Positions 27,840 through 36,294 of a stretch of DNA of 59,004 bases are shown piece by piece. A program made the translations under genes and the position numbers. The notes below the pieces were generated by a model, which did no database searches, had not been told where the DNA came from, and saw only the letters and a program-made list of their open reading frames with translations. Numbering within the stretch: position 1 is the first letter of the stretch; every line of letters begins with the position of its first letter. Source of the stretch: Candidatus Thorarchaeota archaeon (lineage in GTDB: Archaea; Asgardarchaeota; Thorarchaeia; Thorarchaeales; Thorarchaeaceae); NCBI GenBank assembly GCA_004524445.1, contig SDNP01000019.1, positions 1 through 59,004 on the forward strand, read 5' to 3'.

Positions 27840-27944
27840 CTAGCTATTCGTTTCATGCTATGCAGTGATTAAGGAAGCATGTTGAATCATCTTTCTTATC
27901 GATGCAGCCTCCGGTGAAGACGGAAGAGATGGAATTCTGTCACG

Positions 27945-29009
27945 CTATGTGAATAAGCTCACGAATGCAGGTATAAGCAGCATAAGTGCTGGAACAGCTA
28001 TAATGGTGGTCCAAGTTATAGCCAAAGCAGTACCTTTACGGTCTATGCCATAAGGTATTAGGAACATGTTTGTGCTGGTTATAGGCATTACGGAATTCAG
28101 GGCTATTACAGCGAACCATTCTTTGGGAATGAGGTTCATATACATCAGAGACCCGAAGACCAGGACAATGGCAAGAGGGGTTGCAATAAGGGTGGTAAAG
28201 AAGGCGTTCCTTGCCACACTCCAATGGAACTCCCTTTCCGATGGTGATCCTCCGGTCAGCGAAAACAGTTTTTTCATCTCGGTCAGTTTTAGGTCTTTTG
28301 GATCGATACCGGCCCCAACGTAGTAGAGGCCTGCAGGAATGGTTAGAGCTGTTATGAAATGAAGGATTGTTCCAGCATCACCAAGGTCGACTACGGTTAT
28401 ACCGGTACTCCTGTGGATAATCACTGCCGCAATGACGAAGGAAAGCAGATACCATGGGTATAGCCTCAAAAACCCAGGCAGCGTGGTAACTTTTTCCCGC
28501 CCCTGGTTTTCTCGATTGTGCATCATGGAGAGCATATAAGGTATTATGGCAAACAGTCCGATCCCAACAATGCTGATGTATATGGCTGCTGGCACTCTCC
28601 ATTCCTGGATACTCAACATTATGCCTCCTACAAAAGCGGCGCTGCGGCCTTGATTGGTGAGAACGGTCTTAATGAAGGTCCGCCGCTCGACTCCAGTCAG
28701 CCCGATTTTTCTGACCTCTAGATAACCAAATAGATAGGAAATCAGATACATGAAGGTCAGCACAACGAAGGTTAAGGAGGCAAACCTAAGCTCCTCACTG
28801 CCAAAACCTATGTTTAGAAATATCCTGAACAGCAGGAGCGGAATGAATACGAACAACAACAGGAATCCGACTTTTTTCATGCCTGCGTCGACACGGTCCT
28901 TTCCCAGCCACTTAGAAAGAGCAAGGGTCATCAGGAAGCCTACCACTATCCAAGGTAGCGTCCATAGTCCGCTTATGTATGGAATCACCTTCTCTATCGT
29001 ATCTATCAT
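27945..29009 (-). CDS. AEC-type (auxin efflux carrier-like) membrane transporter
   Basis: ATG 29009 is chosen because GAGGTGAT sits a few bases upstream; the frame is open to TTG 29069 but that start has no ribosome site. The 354 residues form about ten hydrophobic helices with a long cytoplasmic loop in the middle (MMHNRENQGREK region), matching the 5+5 helix layout of the Mem_trans/AEC and bile-acid-sodium symporter-like folds. Residues such as TNQGRSAAFVGG and LNSVMPITSTNMFLIP fit the crossover helices of these carriers. Substrate unknown, perhaps a carboxylate. The downstream zinc-ribbon remnant lies on the same strand. Confidence 0.6.
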   Translation of the reverse strand: MIDTIEKVIPYISGLWTLPWIVVGFLMTLALSKWLGKDRVDAGMKKVGFLLLFVFIPLLLFRIFLNIGFGSEELRFASLTFVVLTFMYLISYLFGYLEVRKIGLTGVERRTFIKTVLTNQGRSAAFVGGIMLSIQEWRVPAAIYISIVGIGLFAIIPYMLSMMHNRENQGREKVTTLPGFLRLYPWYLLSFVIAAVIIHRSTGITVVDLGDAGTILHFITALTIPAGLYYVGAGIDPKDLKLTEMKKLFSLTGGSPSEREFHWSVARNAFFTTLIATPLAIVLVFGSLMYMNLIPKEWFAVIALNSVMPITSTNMFLIPYGIDRKGTALAITWTTIIAVPALMLLIPAFVSLFT

Positions 29010-29624
29010 TCTTATCACCTCTAAGCTATGTGCTTGAACGCACAAAGGGCTCGCAGCAATCCACGACAAAGCACCGCCAAACGATACTAGAAATCACCGA
29101 TGCCCAATTGTCGGACTCGAACACAATGTTTTCGGAATTGTCCTCTGATATATTATATTTCCGTAAGAGAACCCTCAGCTCGCATACCTAGGTTATCTGA
29201 TGTCAGAATTTCGGGAAAGGTAGGGACCAATTCATGTCTGTGCTCATTGCTATACCAACTATGATGAGTAATACTATCATAACCATGTGTTTGGACCTAG
29301 AGAGCCCTGTCGTTCCATTCAAGGCAATGGTTTGCAATGGTAAAGATTACAAATATTGGCTGTTCTCACATCCGACTATACCTGCTATGGATCATTTGCT
29401 AATGTGGTCACAGTCGTTTGACTAATTGGAATACGTACCTCTATCATTGTAGTTTCAATACCGCAAGCCCAGCCATTATTTTGGTATTGCTGAATGATGG
29501 GACTTGATTCTTCCACTTCTGTAACTCAAGATGAACTCAAATAAGCGTAATTTTTGTCATTCATCAGATTTCTATGACAAATCTTTTTAGATTTGGTGGC
29601 TTATAGATAAAAGGGATACCATAA
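29010..29624. other. 615-base intergenic region upstream of the slipin operon
   Basis: No confident gene. A 63-codon plus-strand frame at 29234-29425 has a weak AAAGGT site, but its product shows no recognisable pattern. An AT-rich AAATATAATATAT element on the minus strand near 29145-29162 could be a TATA box for the transporter. The right end carries the slipin promoter with a palindrome. Confidence 0.5.
29553..29591 (+). promoter_or_regulatory. Palindrome plus TATA-like box before the slipin gene
   Basis: TTTGTCAT (29553-29560) and ATGACAAA (29574-29581) form a perfect 8-base inverted repeat with centres 21 bases apart, two helical turns. Immediately after it is TTTTTAGA (29584-29591), a TATA-like box placed to start transcription about 25 bases later, ahead of AGGGAT and the ATG at 29625. 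The layout fits a dimeric regulator binding next to the promoter. Confidence 0.4.
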
Positions 29625-30437
29625 ATGCAAGAAGCTTCGTTGTTGGTTATGGGAATGATGGCCCTGGTGGTTGGGGTTTTTCTGCTCATCATCGTAGTTG
29701 CAGCGTCAGTAAGAATTGTGAAGGAATACGAACGGGCGATTGTGTTTCGCTTGGGCAGATTTGTTGGACAAAGAGGGCCAGGTGTGTTCTGGATTATTCC
29801 TGGCTTAGATAGGCTCCAAGTAGTGGATCTTCGTACAGTAACTTATGATGCTCGAACAATCAAAGTAATCACTAAAGACAATATCCGATGTGATGTGGAC
29901 TCGTTTGTCTTCTACCGAGTAGTAGACCCTGAACGGGCAATATTGGAGGTTGAGAATTACATCCGAGCTGTTCAAAACCTGGCCAAAACTGTTCTTAGAG
30001 ATGTGCTAGGAACCGCCGATCTTGATGATCTCTTGTCACACACAGAAGAGCTGACACTACGAATTCACCGAGAAATCGACAGAAAAACAGATCCTTGGGG
30101 GATCAAGGTCACTGATGTAGCCATCAGTGACATCCTTCTTCCGGAAGAAATGCAACGCGCAATTGCAAAACAAGCTGAGGCAGAGCGAGAACGTCGAGCA
30201 CGAATCATTATCGCTGAGGGAGAATACATGGCTGCTGAAAAAATGGTGAAAGCAGCGGAGATGTACGCGGCAAGCCCAATCACCTTCAAAATCCGTGAAC
30301 TACAGACACTTGCCGAAATTGCACGTGAGAAGAATCTGGTGGTGGTCACAACAACAGGCAATTCGGATGAAATTGCCCGCGTGTTTGCTGTTGCCCAAGG
30401 GACTGATAGGCAGCAACAACAACAACGCGGCAAATAG
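29625..30437 (+). CDS. Slipin / stomatin-like SPFH (band 7) membrane protein
   Basis: 270 residues: an N-terminal membrane helix (about 6-30), then the SPFH domain (VRIVKEYERAIVFRLGRF, GPGVFWIIPGLDR, VDLRTVTYDARTIKVITKDN), an alpha-helical coiled region rich in Glu/Arg/Ala (AEAERERRARIIIAEGEY) and a C-terminal oligomerisation segment (RELQTLAEIAREKNLVVV). Such proteins form large rings that organise membrane microdomains. The tail ends in a Gln tract (DRQQQQQRGK). It is followed after 12 bases by an NfeD-like gene, the usual partner, so the two form an operon. Confidence 0.95.
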   Translation: MQEASLLVMGMMALVVGVFLLIIVVAASVRIVKEYERAIVFRLGRFVGQRGPGVFWIIPGLDRLQVVDLRTVTYDARTIKVITKDNIRCDVDSFVFYRVVDPERAILEVENYIRAVQNLAKTVLRDVLGTADLDDLLSHTEELTLRIHREIDRKTDPWGIKVTDVAISDILLPEEMQRAIAKQAEAERERRARIIIAEGEYMAAEKMVKAAEMYAASPITFKIRELQTLAEIAREKNLVVVTTTGNSDEIARVFAVAQGTDRQQQQQRGK

Positions 30438-30449
30438 GGGGACCAGAAG

Positions 30450-30944
30450 ATGCAAGTTCTAGGAATCGGATGGGCATTCACAGCCATTACACTGATAGCC
30501 TTGGGATTAGCATTCTTGGTGGCTGAACTGATTTCTGATGAACCAGAGTGTTTTGCTCCAGCAGCCGTGTTTTTTCTCATAATCGGAACAGCGTTATGGT
30601 TTATGGTTGTTCCACTGGTCTGGCCAATCACACCATTATGGGTGCCGGGACTTTCGCTAGTGCTAGTGATGGTGACGGCATTGGCATCTTCTTTCTCTTT
30701 GTTTATGATGTACAAGATCATTCAACTGAAGAGGCAGCCGCCTAAAAACATTGATTTTCTCGGTGCCACCGGCAGAGCGATCGATTCACTCGAGCCAGGG
30801 CAGAAGGGGTACATACAATACCATGGAGAGTATTGGCAGGCACAAACAGTAGGAGGAAGGATAGCGGCGGGCCAGTCGGTAAGAATCTGCGGGAAAGAAG
30901 GCCTCTTGCTTCTAGTTGAACCTGAGAAGCTGCCCAGAAACTAA
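30450..30944 (+). CDS. nfeD: NfeD-like membrane protein with C-terminal OB-fold
   Basis: 164 residues with three hydrophobic helices (about 8-28, 36-62 and 66-92) and a soluble C-terminal domain beginning near FLGATGRAIDSLEPGQKGYIQYHGEYWQA, typical of the NfeD OB-fold (G-x-A-x-T-L-x-P-x-G-x-V pattern). It lacks the ClpP-like protease domain of the long NfeD form, so it is the short type that pairs with slipin. GGGGACC-rich sequence precedes the ATG. Predicted to help assemble or stabilise SPFH membrane domains. Confidence 0.85.
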   Translation: MQVLGIGWAFTAITLIALGLAFLVAELISDEPECFAPAAVFFLIIGTALWFMVVPLVWPITPLWVPGLSLVLVMVTALASSFSLFMMYKIIQLKRQPPKNIDFLGATGRAIDSLEPGQKGYIQYHGEYWQAQTVGGRIAAGQSVRICGKEGLLLLVEPEKLPRN

Positions 30945-31006
30945 TGGCCTCGCAAATTATTACTATCAAATCAGCATATAAGGGCACACAAAGGAGGTTT
31001 CTGAGA

Positions 31007-31081
31007 GTGAAATTTATGGAATACACGTTACTGTCTGTAGATGGCAATATAGGTGGGTTTCATAACCAAACTGAATCATAA
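31007..31081 (+). CDS. Possible 24-codon leader or micro-ORF with a perfect ribosome site
   Basis: GGAGGT at 30993-30998, the best ribosome site in the window, stands eight bases before GTG 31007. The frame (VKFMEYTLLSVDGNIGG, then FHNQTES) stops at 31081, 24 bases before the ATG of the Fe-S protein. A TATA-like CATATAAGG at 30975-30983 would, however, place the transcript start near 31005, which would remove the ribosome site from the message. Real translation is uncertain. Confidence 0.3.
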   Translation: MKFMEYTLLSVDGNIGGFHNQTES

Positions 31082-31105
31082 TAACCGAGTGGAGAGTTGA
31101 AAAAC

Positions 31106-31975
31106 ATGTGCGAATGGTGCTACAAACATGGCGCAGGTAAGAAATGGTATCTAAACTCGCGGAACTACCTTCAAGAAACTGCAGAGGAGGTTGGAGCTCA
31201 TGAATACATATTTGAACTCTGGAAGCAATTTGAAAAAGTATACCTACAAAAGATATATGGCATCTCAGCACGAGGACCGGGATATAAATTCAGTATTCCC
31301 ATATTGGGAAAAGCCATCCACTGGTACATTAACTCGTGGTTCAAAAAAGAAAAGCCCTTGAAGGGGCGCAATCCTCGAAGAGCAGAAGGCCATCCTGGGC
31401 AAGTAGTCACACTAGATGATGCTCACAAAATACTCACTTTGGCTGAGCCTATAATCCGCGTCAACTGCGCATGCCGACACATGACCAGAGGGATTGAAGA
31501 CCCCTGTTGCCTGGCCTTTGGAGCACTAGCAGAAATGGTTCCCAAACTGCCGCGGTATGTTCCTGATTCAGGTGTGGAACCATTGCATATTGATGAGGCA
31601 AAGGAGTTCATTAGTTCAATGAATGAGGCCGGACGGGTTCAAACAGTCTGGATGGGCCCATCACCCTATATTGCGGCGCTCTGCAGCTGTGAACTCCCGG
31701 AGTGCGCTGCAACACGCATTAGAATGGACTATGACTTGCAAGCGCTCTGGAAAGGTGAATATGTCGCTAAAGCTGAGTTTTCAAAGTGCACTGGTTGCGG
31801 AGAATGTGCTTCACGGTGTCAATTTGGAGCACTAGCATTTTCCGATTCTATGGGTCGTCCATTCATAGATCAGTGGAAATGCTTTGGATGCGGTCTCTGC
31901 GCCACCGCCTGTCCCGAATCAGCAATCGATATGATTGATAGGAATACAATCCCTGCGCTGGGTGAGGTGTGGTAA
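31106..31975 (+). CDS. Multi-cluster 4Fe-4S ferredoxin-type protein
   Basis: ATG 31106 fits GGAGAG at 31091-31096; the TTG at 31097 directly abuts that site and is rejected. The 289 residues start MCEWCYKHGAGKKWYLN, carry two more cysteine groups (CACRHMTRGIEDPCC and CSCELPECAAT), and end in two classical 4Fe-4S motifs, CTGCGECASRC and CFGCGLCATACP. The protein is probably cytoplasmic, perhaps peripheral at the membrane (a hydrophobic helix near IPILGKAIHWYINSWF). It looks like an electron carrier or reductase subunit, but the partner is unknown. It overlaps or nearly touches a second ferredoxin gene downstream. Confidence 0.75.
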   Translation: MCEWCYKHGAGKKWYLNSRNYLQETAEEVGAHEYIFELWKQFEKVYLQKIYGISARGPGYKFSIPILGKAIHWYINSWFKKEKPLKGRNPRRAEGHPGQVVTLDDAHKILTLAEPIIRVNCACRHMTRGIEDPCCLAFGALAEMVPKLPRYVPDSGVEPLHIDEAKEFISSMNEAGRVQTVWMGPSPYIAALCSCELPECAATRIRMDYDLQALWKGEYVAKAEFSKCTGCGECASRCQFGALAFSDSMGRPFIDQWKCFGCGLCATACPESAIDMIDRNTIPALGEVW

Positions 31976-31977
31976 AA

Positions 31978-32199
31978 ATGAAAACAGACATCATCGTGGA
32001 TTATGATAGATGCGGAAACCCCCGTGAATGCAAGCGGTGTCTTCAGATCTGTCCGTCTGCACTATTTATGATGTACTCTCCAGACTACGAGAGCAATGAC
32101 CCTGATGAGTGGAGAGTTGATGTTGCATTCACTGATTTATGTACACGTTGTGGGGACTGTGTTGATGTTTGTCCAAATGATGCCATTACTCTCAAATAG
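31978..32199 (+). CDS. Small 2[4Fe-4S] ferredoxin
   Basis: 73 residues from ATG 31978, with GAGGTG eight bases upstream inside the end of the previous gene; the GTG at 31969 would be part of that site. The two clusters are bound by C12-x5-C18-x2-C21-x3-C25 (the first spacing is wider than usual) and by CTRCGDCVDVCP. The two-base gap to the upstream Fe-S protein implies co-translation, so the pair likely passes electrons within one complex. The partner enzyme is not in the window. Confidence 0.82.
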   Translation: MKTDIIVDYDRCGNPRECKRCLQICPSALFMMYSPDYESNDPDEWRVDVAFTDLCTRCGDCVDVCPNDAITLK

Positions 32200-32208
32200 C
32201 AATAGGTT

Positions 32209-33417
32209 TCATTTCTTGACGGAGCGAACCAACAGAAGCACTAGAACTATCAAAATTCCTGTCGCAACCAAAATGGCTAGATAGACCTGTCGAATGCCTG
32301 TTTCGAAAAAACCCCCAAATAGCGCAGGGACGAGTGCCCTACCTGTGAACAGGGCAAATGTCACCATGCCTGCCAGGGCACCACGGTGTCCGGGTGAAAT
32401 GGTCTGGCTGTAAGTGTTAATATTTGGAGACAGTGTTCCTCCAGCCCATCCCAAAATTAGAATTCCGGCTCCAATCATTGTTGGATTCGCTGACCCTGAG
32501 GAATCGACGGAGAATATCAGAACCAAGTTGGAGAGCACCAGTGCTAAGAGACCACTGTATAGGACCGTCTTTTGACTGAATCGCTCAACCAGCTGGCCTA
32601 ATGATAGTCCAGCAATAACACCGGAAACACCTAATGACAATAGGATGATGCCTGAAACTGAAGGTTCGACAAAGTCTGCCAGTGACCTAGATGTCCAAAT
32701 GAACAATGCACCATACGTTTCTGAAATTAGGAATGATGAGAGCATAAGCAATATTACTATAGGCTTTCGCAGCTCCTCTGCAAAAATAGCAGCCAATTCT
32801 CTAACAGATGTCCTTACTGAAATATCACCTTGAGGTTTGTTTGCCATGCACATTGCAGCCATTCCAAAAAGAGTTAGAAAGACGAAGAGAACATAGAAGG
32901 TCCTCCATCCGATCAATGCCAGTTGACCTGCAATCCCTGGCCCTAACCCGACGCTACCTGTTGCAACAGCACCCAAGAGCCCCATTCGTTTGGAAACTTC
33001 ACTGCGCTTAGCTGTATCAGTCAATACGGCAATGAGCACAGGATTAACAAAGCCAAAACCTACCCCTCCCAGAAAATTGCCAAATATAAACTGAATGAGC
33101 GTTGCAGAAAAAACGATTATTGTGTTTCCAACTAGATATGTCGATAATCCAGCTAAGATAACTGGAATTCTTCCTCGTACGTCGGATATGGCACCGCTGA
33201 AGAGCTGAATGATTGCAAAGGGAATCATGAAGGCAGGAATAGCTGATAGAACTGATGTTGGATCTACTGCAAAATCGATAGCTATGGGACTTAGCTGAGC
33301 CAATACTGCATTGCCAACAATGGGGCCAATGGCAAAGATGAAATAAGTTGACAAATTCAGCAAAATGTAAGATCGGTCACCGTCCATCTCCTTCGAACCA
33401 GCTGCCAAAGCGCACAT
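32209..33417 (-). CDS. Major facilitator superfamily transporter
   Basis: 402 residues with about twelve hydrophobic helices. The loop between helices 2 and 3 reads GAISDVRGRIPVIL, the MFS signature (G-x-L-x-D-x-x-G-R-x). The helix with GPGIAGQLALIGWRTFYVLFV matches the drug/proton antiporter motif C (G-x-x-x-G-P-x-x-G-G), suggesting an exporter of the DHA type. ATG 33417 has AGGTGA close upstream. It converges with the ferredoxin gene with only nine bases between the stops. Substrate unknown. Confidence 0.88.
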   Translation of the reverse strand: MCALAAGSKEMDGDRSYILLNLSTYFIFAIGPIVGNAVLAQLSPIAIDFAVDPTSVLSAIPAFMIPFAIIQLFSGAISDVRGRIPVILAGLSTYLVGNTIIVFSATLIQFIFGNFLGGVGFGFVNPVLIAVLTDTAKRSEVSKRMGLLGAVATGSVGLGPGIAGQLALIGWRTFYVLFVFLTLFGMAAMCMANKPQGDISVRTSVRELAAIFAEELRKPIVILLMLSSFLISETYGALFIWTSRSLADFVEPSVSGIILLSLGVSGVIAGLSLGQLVERFSQKTVLYSGLLALVLSNLVLIFSVDSSGSANPTMIGAGILILGWAGGTLSPNINTYSQTISPGHRGALAGMVTFALFTGRALVPALFGGFFETGIRQVYLAILVATGILIVLVLLLVRSVKK

Positions 33418-33557
33418 TCACCTGAACTTATCATCCTAGGTAGCATGTGCTGGTTAAATCACTTGGCATAGAATAGAGCGCCAATGCAAAGCTTTGGTAA
33501 AAAGGGTAGCAAAAGACCTAAGACCAGCAGAGCAAGTCCATACATGGTGAAGAGCTA

Positions 33558-34550
33558 GTGAGATGTTTTGTAACAGGTGGTACAGGGTTTATTGGTAGTT
33601 ATATTGTTAGGCTTCTTTCTGAAGCTGACCACGAGGTGTTTGTGCTAATCAGAGAAACCTCGGATTTGCAGCTAATTGAGGACCTTCCGATTACGACTGT
33701 TTTGGGAGATGTAGTTGAACCTGAAACTCTTGATGATCTAGTCCCATCCGATACGGATTGTATGTTTCATAATGCCGCTATCATGGACGACTGGGGAGGC
33801 AAATCGAAATATTTCCCTGTAAATGTGGGCGGTACCGAGAATATTCTGGAGGTATGTAGAAGAAAAGATATACCAAGATTCATCCAGACCTCGTCCACAG
33901 GAGTGTACGGATTTCCAAACAAGAAAGAGCCCATTGACGAGGAAACACAGTGGAATCCTATGAATGCATACCAAAAATCGAAGGCTGAATCTGAGAGACT
34001 GGTCTTCGAACGGGCGGATGAATACGGTTTCAAGGCCTCAGCAGTAAGAGCGCCTGTCGTTTTTGGCCAAGGTGATATGTTTACCGGACCACAAATCCTC
34101 GAAAGAATGAAAGACGGGAATATGGTCGTTTTTGGCGGCGGAGACAATACACAGTCATATGTCCATGCAGAAGATTTCGCCAGATGCTTGGTTCTAGCAG
34201 GGGAACAAATACAAAACTCTGCAGGAGAGGCCTACAACGTGGGATCTTTTACATGTGAATTTCGGGAGTTGCTAGAAGCATTTGCCAAGGAGCTTAATGT
34301 TGAACCAGATTTTCAGAATATACCTTATTCCTTGGGCGTGGGAATTGGAGGATTTGCAGCAAAACTATACGAAGTTTTCGGTCGGGAAAATGCACCTCTA
34401 ATCACATCTTTCCGTGTGAAAATGTTCGGCAGTGAATACGAGATAGATTGGTCAAAGGCTCATGAGCAATTGGGATATGAACCGAGATGGGACCTTGAGT
34501 CAACCGCCAAAGATGTTGTTGATTGGGGCATCCATTTCAAGCCAAGATAA
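33558..34550 (+). CDS. NAD-dependent epimerase/dehydratase (extended SDR)
   Basis: 330 residues from GTG 33558, with GGTGA seven bases upstream. GGTGFIGSY at residues 7-15 binds NAD(P), TSSTGVYG holds the active-site Ser/Thr, and Y138-x-x-x-K142 (YQKSK) completes the catalytic set. C-terminal YEPRWDLESTAKDVVDWG is typical of sugar-nucleotide epimerases and 3-beta-hydroxysteroid-dehydrogenase-like SDRs. The substrate is unclear: no glycosyltransferase or nucleotide-sugar gene is nearby, and the SCP2-like lipid-binding gene is 3 kb away. It is unlike the threonine dehydrogenase at 4.3 kb in its motifs. Confidence 0.85.
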   Translation: MRCFVTGGTGFIGSYIVRLLSEADHEVFVLIRETSDLQLIEDLPITTVLGDVVEPETLDDLVPSDTDCMFHNAAIMDDWGGKSKYFPVNVGGTENILEVCRRKDIPRFIQTSSTGVYGFPNKKEPIDEETQWNPMNAYQKSKAESERLVFERADEYGFKASAVRAPVVFGQGDMFTGPQILERMKDGNMVVFGGGDNTQSYVHAEDFARCLVLAGEQIQNSAGEAYNVGSFTCEFRELLEAFAKELNVEPDFQNIPYSLGVGIGGFAAKLYEVFGRENAPLITSFRVKMFGSEYEIDWSKAHEQLGYEPRWDLESTAKDVVDWGIHFKPR

Positions 34551-34648
34551 TCAACTAGCATTTTGACGCCGCCTCAGCTTGCCTGAGGTGACTTATAGAA
34601 AGATACTTCAAAGGTTCGAGATTCATCCTTAAAAAAGAGGTAATGATA

Positions 34649-35152
34649 ATGGGATTGGACAAAGACACACTTCTAGGGCTTGGCGTACTCATCACACTTC
34701 TAATACTTGTAAGTGCTATATCATTCCTCCTCTCGAGTGTTGAAGGTTTCCTTGCGGGCGTATTTGTGATTTTCATCGGTTTTCTAATCAGCTTCTTCAG
34801 AGATGATATCAAGAGGGCTCTCGGAGTTTCCAAGGAAGAACCAGAGATTCCTGCACCAGAAGCGGAAGAGAAGGATCCTCTCTATGATATAGAGAAGAGA
34901 ATTTCAAAGGGGAGAGAAAAGGTGGCGAAATCCTTTGTTAAGTACGAATCAGAATACAAGCCCGAAAAAAAGGGCAAAAGAGCCCAAGACATCTATCAGG
35001 AGGCATCGCGACTCCTAGCAGCACTTCACCAAGCAAAGACTTATGCAATTCAACAGAGAAACTCAGAGCTAGTCGACCATTATGAGGAACTGATTCAAGA
35101 AGTAGAGGAAACGCGAGACTGGTCTGCAGAAGAGATGAAATATGCAAGCTAG
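34649..35152 (+). CDS. Two-helix membrane protein with a cytoplasmic coiled-coil tail
   Basis: ATG 34649 lies eight bases after GAGG, so it is preferred over ATG 34643. The 167 residues have two adjacent hydrophobic helices (about 7-29 and 33-50) joined by a short loop, then a highly charged tail with DIEKRISKGREKVAKSF and a helical QEASRLLAALHQAKTYAI segment. I do not recognise it. The tail would lie in the cytoplasm and could bind a partner. It converges with the HdrD-like gene, with two bases between the stops. Confidence 0.6.
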   Translation: MGLDKDTLLGLGVLITLLILVSAISFLLSSVEGFLAGVFVIFIGFLISFFRDDIKRALGVSKEEPEIPAPEAEEKDPLYDIEKRISKGREKVAKSFVKYESEYKPEKKGKRAQDIYQEASRLLAALHQAKTYAIQQRNSELVDHYEELIQEVEETRDWSAEEMKYAS

Positions 35153-35154
35153 AG

Positions 35155-36294
35155 TCAGTTAGTGATACGATCCAACAGCTCAACCATATCAAGAACCTCG
35201 ATATCTTCTCCATTTGCCGCATCAGATAGGTTTAGCTTACAGAAGGGGCAGGCCGAGAGCAGGATATCTGCTGAAACCGACTGTGCATGCTGGACTCTTT
35301 TTCGTGCAGTTTCCAATGCCATATCTTTGAATGCGGATTTCACACCGCCGCCAGACCCGCAACACCATGCATTGTGCCTATTGCTCTCCATCTCGATTAT
35401 GTCAACCCCCGCACTTGAGATAACTTGCCGTGGTTCTTCATAAATACCCATATGTCGCCCCAGATGGCACGGATCGTGATACGTGATTACCTCAGCAAAA
35501 GGCGGTTGTTCAATAACGAGCATACCCGAATCAATTAGCGATCCTAGGAACTGGGAAATGTGCAATACCTCATAATCGTCATTCCCATCGATGGCAGGAT
35601 ATTCTGACGCAAGAGTCCGGTAGCAGCCAGCACACGAGGTCAATATACGCGATGCGCCAGCCGACTCAAAAAGCTCCTTGTTGCTTATTGCTAAGGCTTC
35701 GGCTTGGTCTACCTGTCCGGTACGGATTAGTGGTGAACCACAGCAACGTTCATCAACGATTGTAAAATCAACTCCCGCCTTTTTCAGCAACGATATGGTG
35801 GCATCACGAATTGCCTCTTCCCTATAGTTTGCCGTACAACCGACAAAGTAGACATTTTCTGCAGATTTCGGAAGGCCGTGCTTTTCGCGGAGATTTTGAT
35901 GATTGGGTTTTTCTGCGTAGGGATTGGTTGTTCGTAGGATGTTGTTTGCAAATGTTTGATGAGCTGGCAGTGGACCCAGCTTATTAACTGCCTTTCTGCG
36001 TAGCTCCTCAATAATATCTACTATGCCATTCGCATGCGGGGATAGGCACTGTTCTTCACAGTTACTACAAACAGTACAAGCGAATACTGGTGCCAAGAGA
36101 GATGAGTCCCAGTCTAACTCTCCCCTTTCAAGAGCTTGTGCAAGTCTGATTCTGCCAGATGCGTAATAGGTTTCAAATCCGAAGAATTCTCCCGAGGGAC
36201 ACGATGGAACATAGTCACGGAAGACGAATTTACAGTTACCGCATCGAATGCACCGGTGCAGATATTTGTCAATCACCGATTCATTAGTCGTCAT
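35155..36294 (-). CDS. Fe-S / CCG-domain oxidoreductase subunit (HdrD/GlcF-like)
   Basis: ATG 36294 overlaps the TGA of the upstream gene (ATGA), with GGAG nine bases before, so it is chosen over ATG 36303. The 379 residues start with two Fe-S motifs: CIRCGNC with its fourth Cys ten residues on (SCPSG), an unusual spacing, and CTVCSNCEEQC. Two cysteine-rich CCG domains follow (ERCCGSPL with SCAGC; NAWCCGSGGG with ACPFC). This is the plan of heterodisulfide reductase subunit D and glycolate oxidase subunit GlcF. Paired with the FAD gene upstream, it probably takes electrons from 2-hydroxy-acid oxidation or a similar reaction. Confidence 0.88.
   Translation of the reverse strand: MTTNESVIDKYLHRCIRCGNCKFVFRDYVPSCPSGEFFGFETYYASGRIRLAQALERGELDWDSSLLAPVFACTVCSNCEEQCLSPHANGIVDIIEELRRKAVNKLGPLPAHQTFANNILRTTNPYAEKPNHQNLREKHGLPKSAENVYFVGCTANYREEAIRDATISLLKKAGVDFTIVDERCCGSPLIRTGQVDQAEALAISNKELFESAGASRILTSCAGCYRTLASEYPAIDGNDDYEVLHISQFLGSLIDSGMLVIEQPPFAEVITYHDPCHLGRHMGIYEEPRQVISSAGVDIIEMESNRHNAWCCGSGGGVKSAFKDMALETARKRVQHAQSVSADILLSACPFCKLNLSDAANGEDIEVLDMVELLDRITN

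Larger units (their letters stand above)
27258..27944. other. 687-base stretch with only short or broken minus-strand reading frames
   Basis: No intact gene longer than 60 codons is present. The minus strand holds a frameshifted zinc-ribbon-like gene (27556-27839) whose stop overlaps a 59-codon frame (27377-27556); both are listed separately. A perfect 10-base inverted repeat (27645-27654 / 27661-27670) falls inside the former. The plus strand shows nothing. The stretch follows the transporter gene on the minus strand and may be a decaying end of that transcript. Confidence 0.5.

Noticed and set aside
29234..29425. 63-codon plus-strand frame in the gap before the slipin gene
   Set aside because: Weak ribosome site, many Met residues and no recognisable motif; kept only as a remark on the gap.
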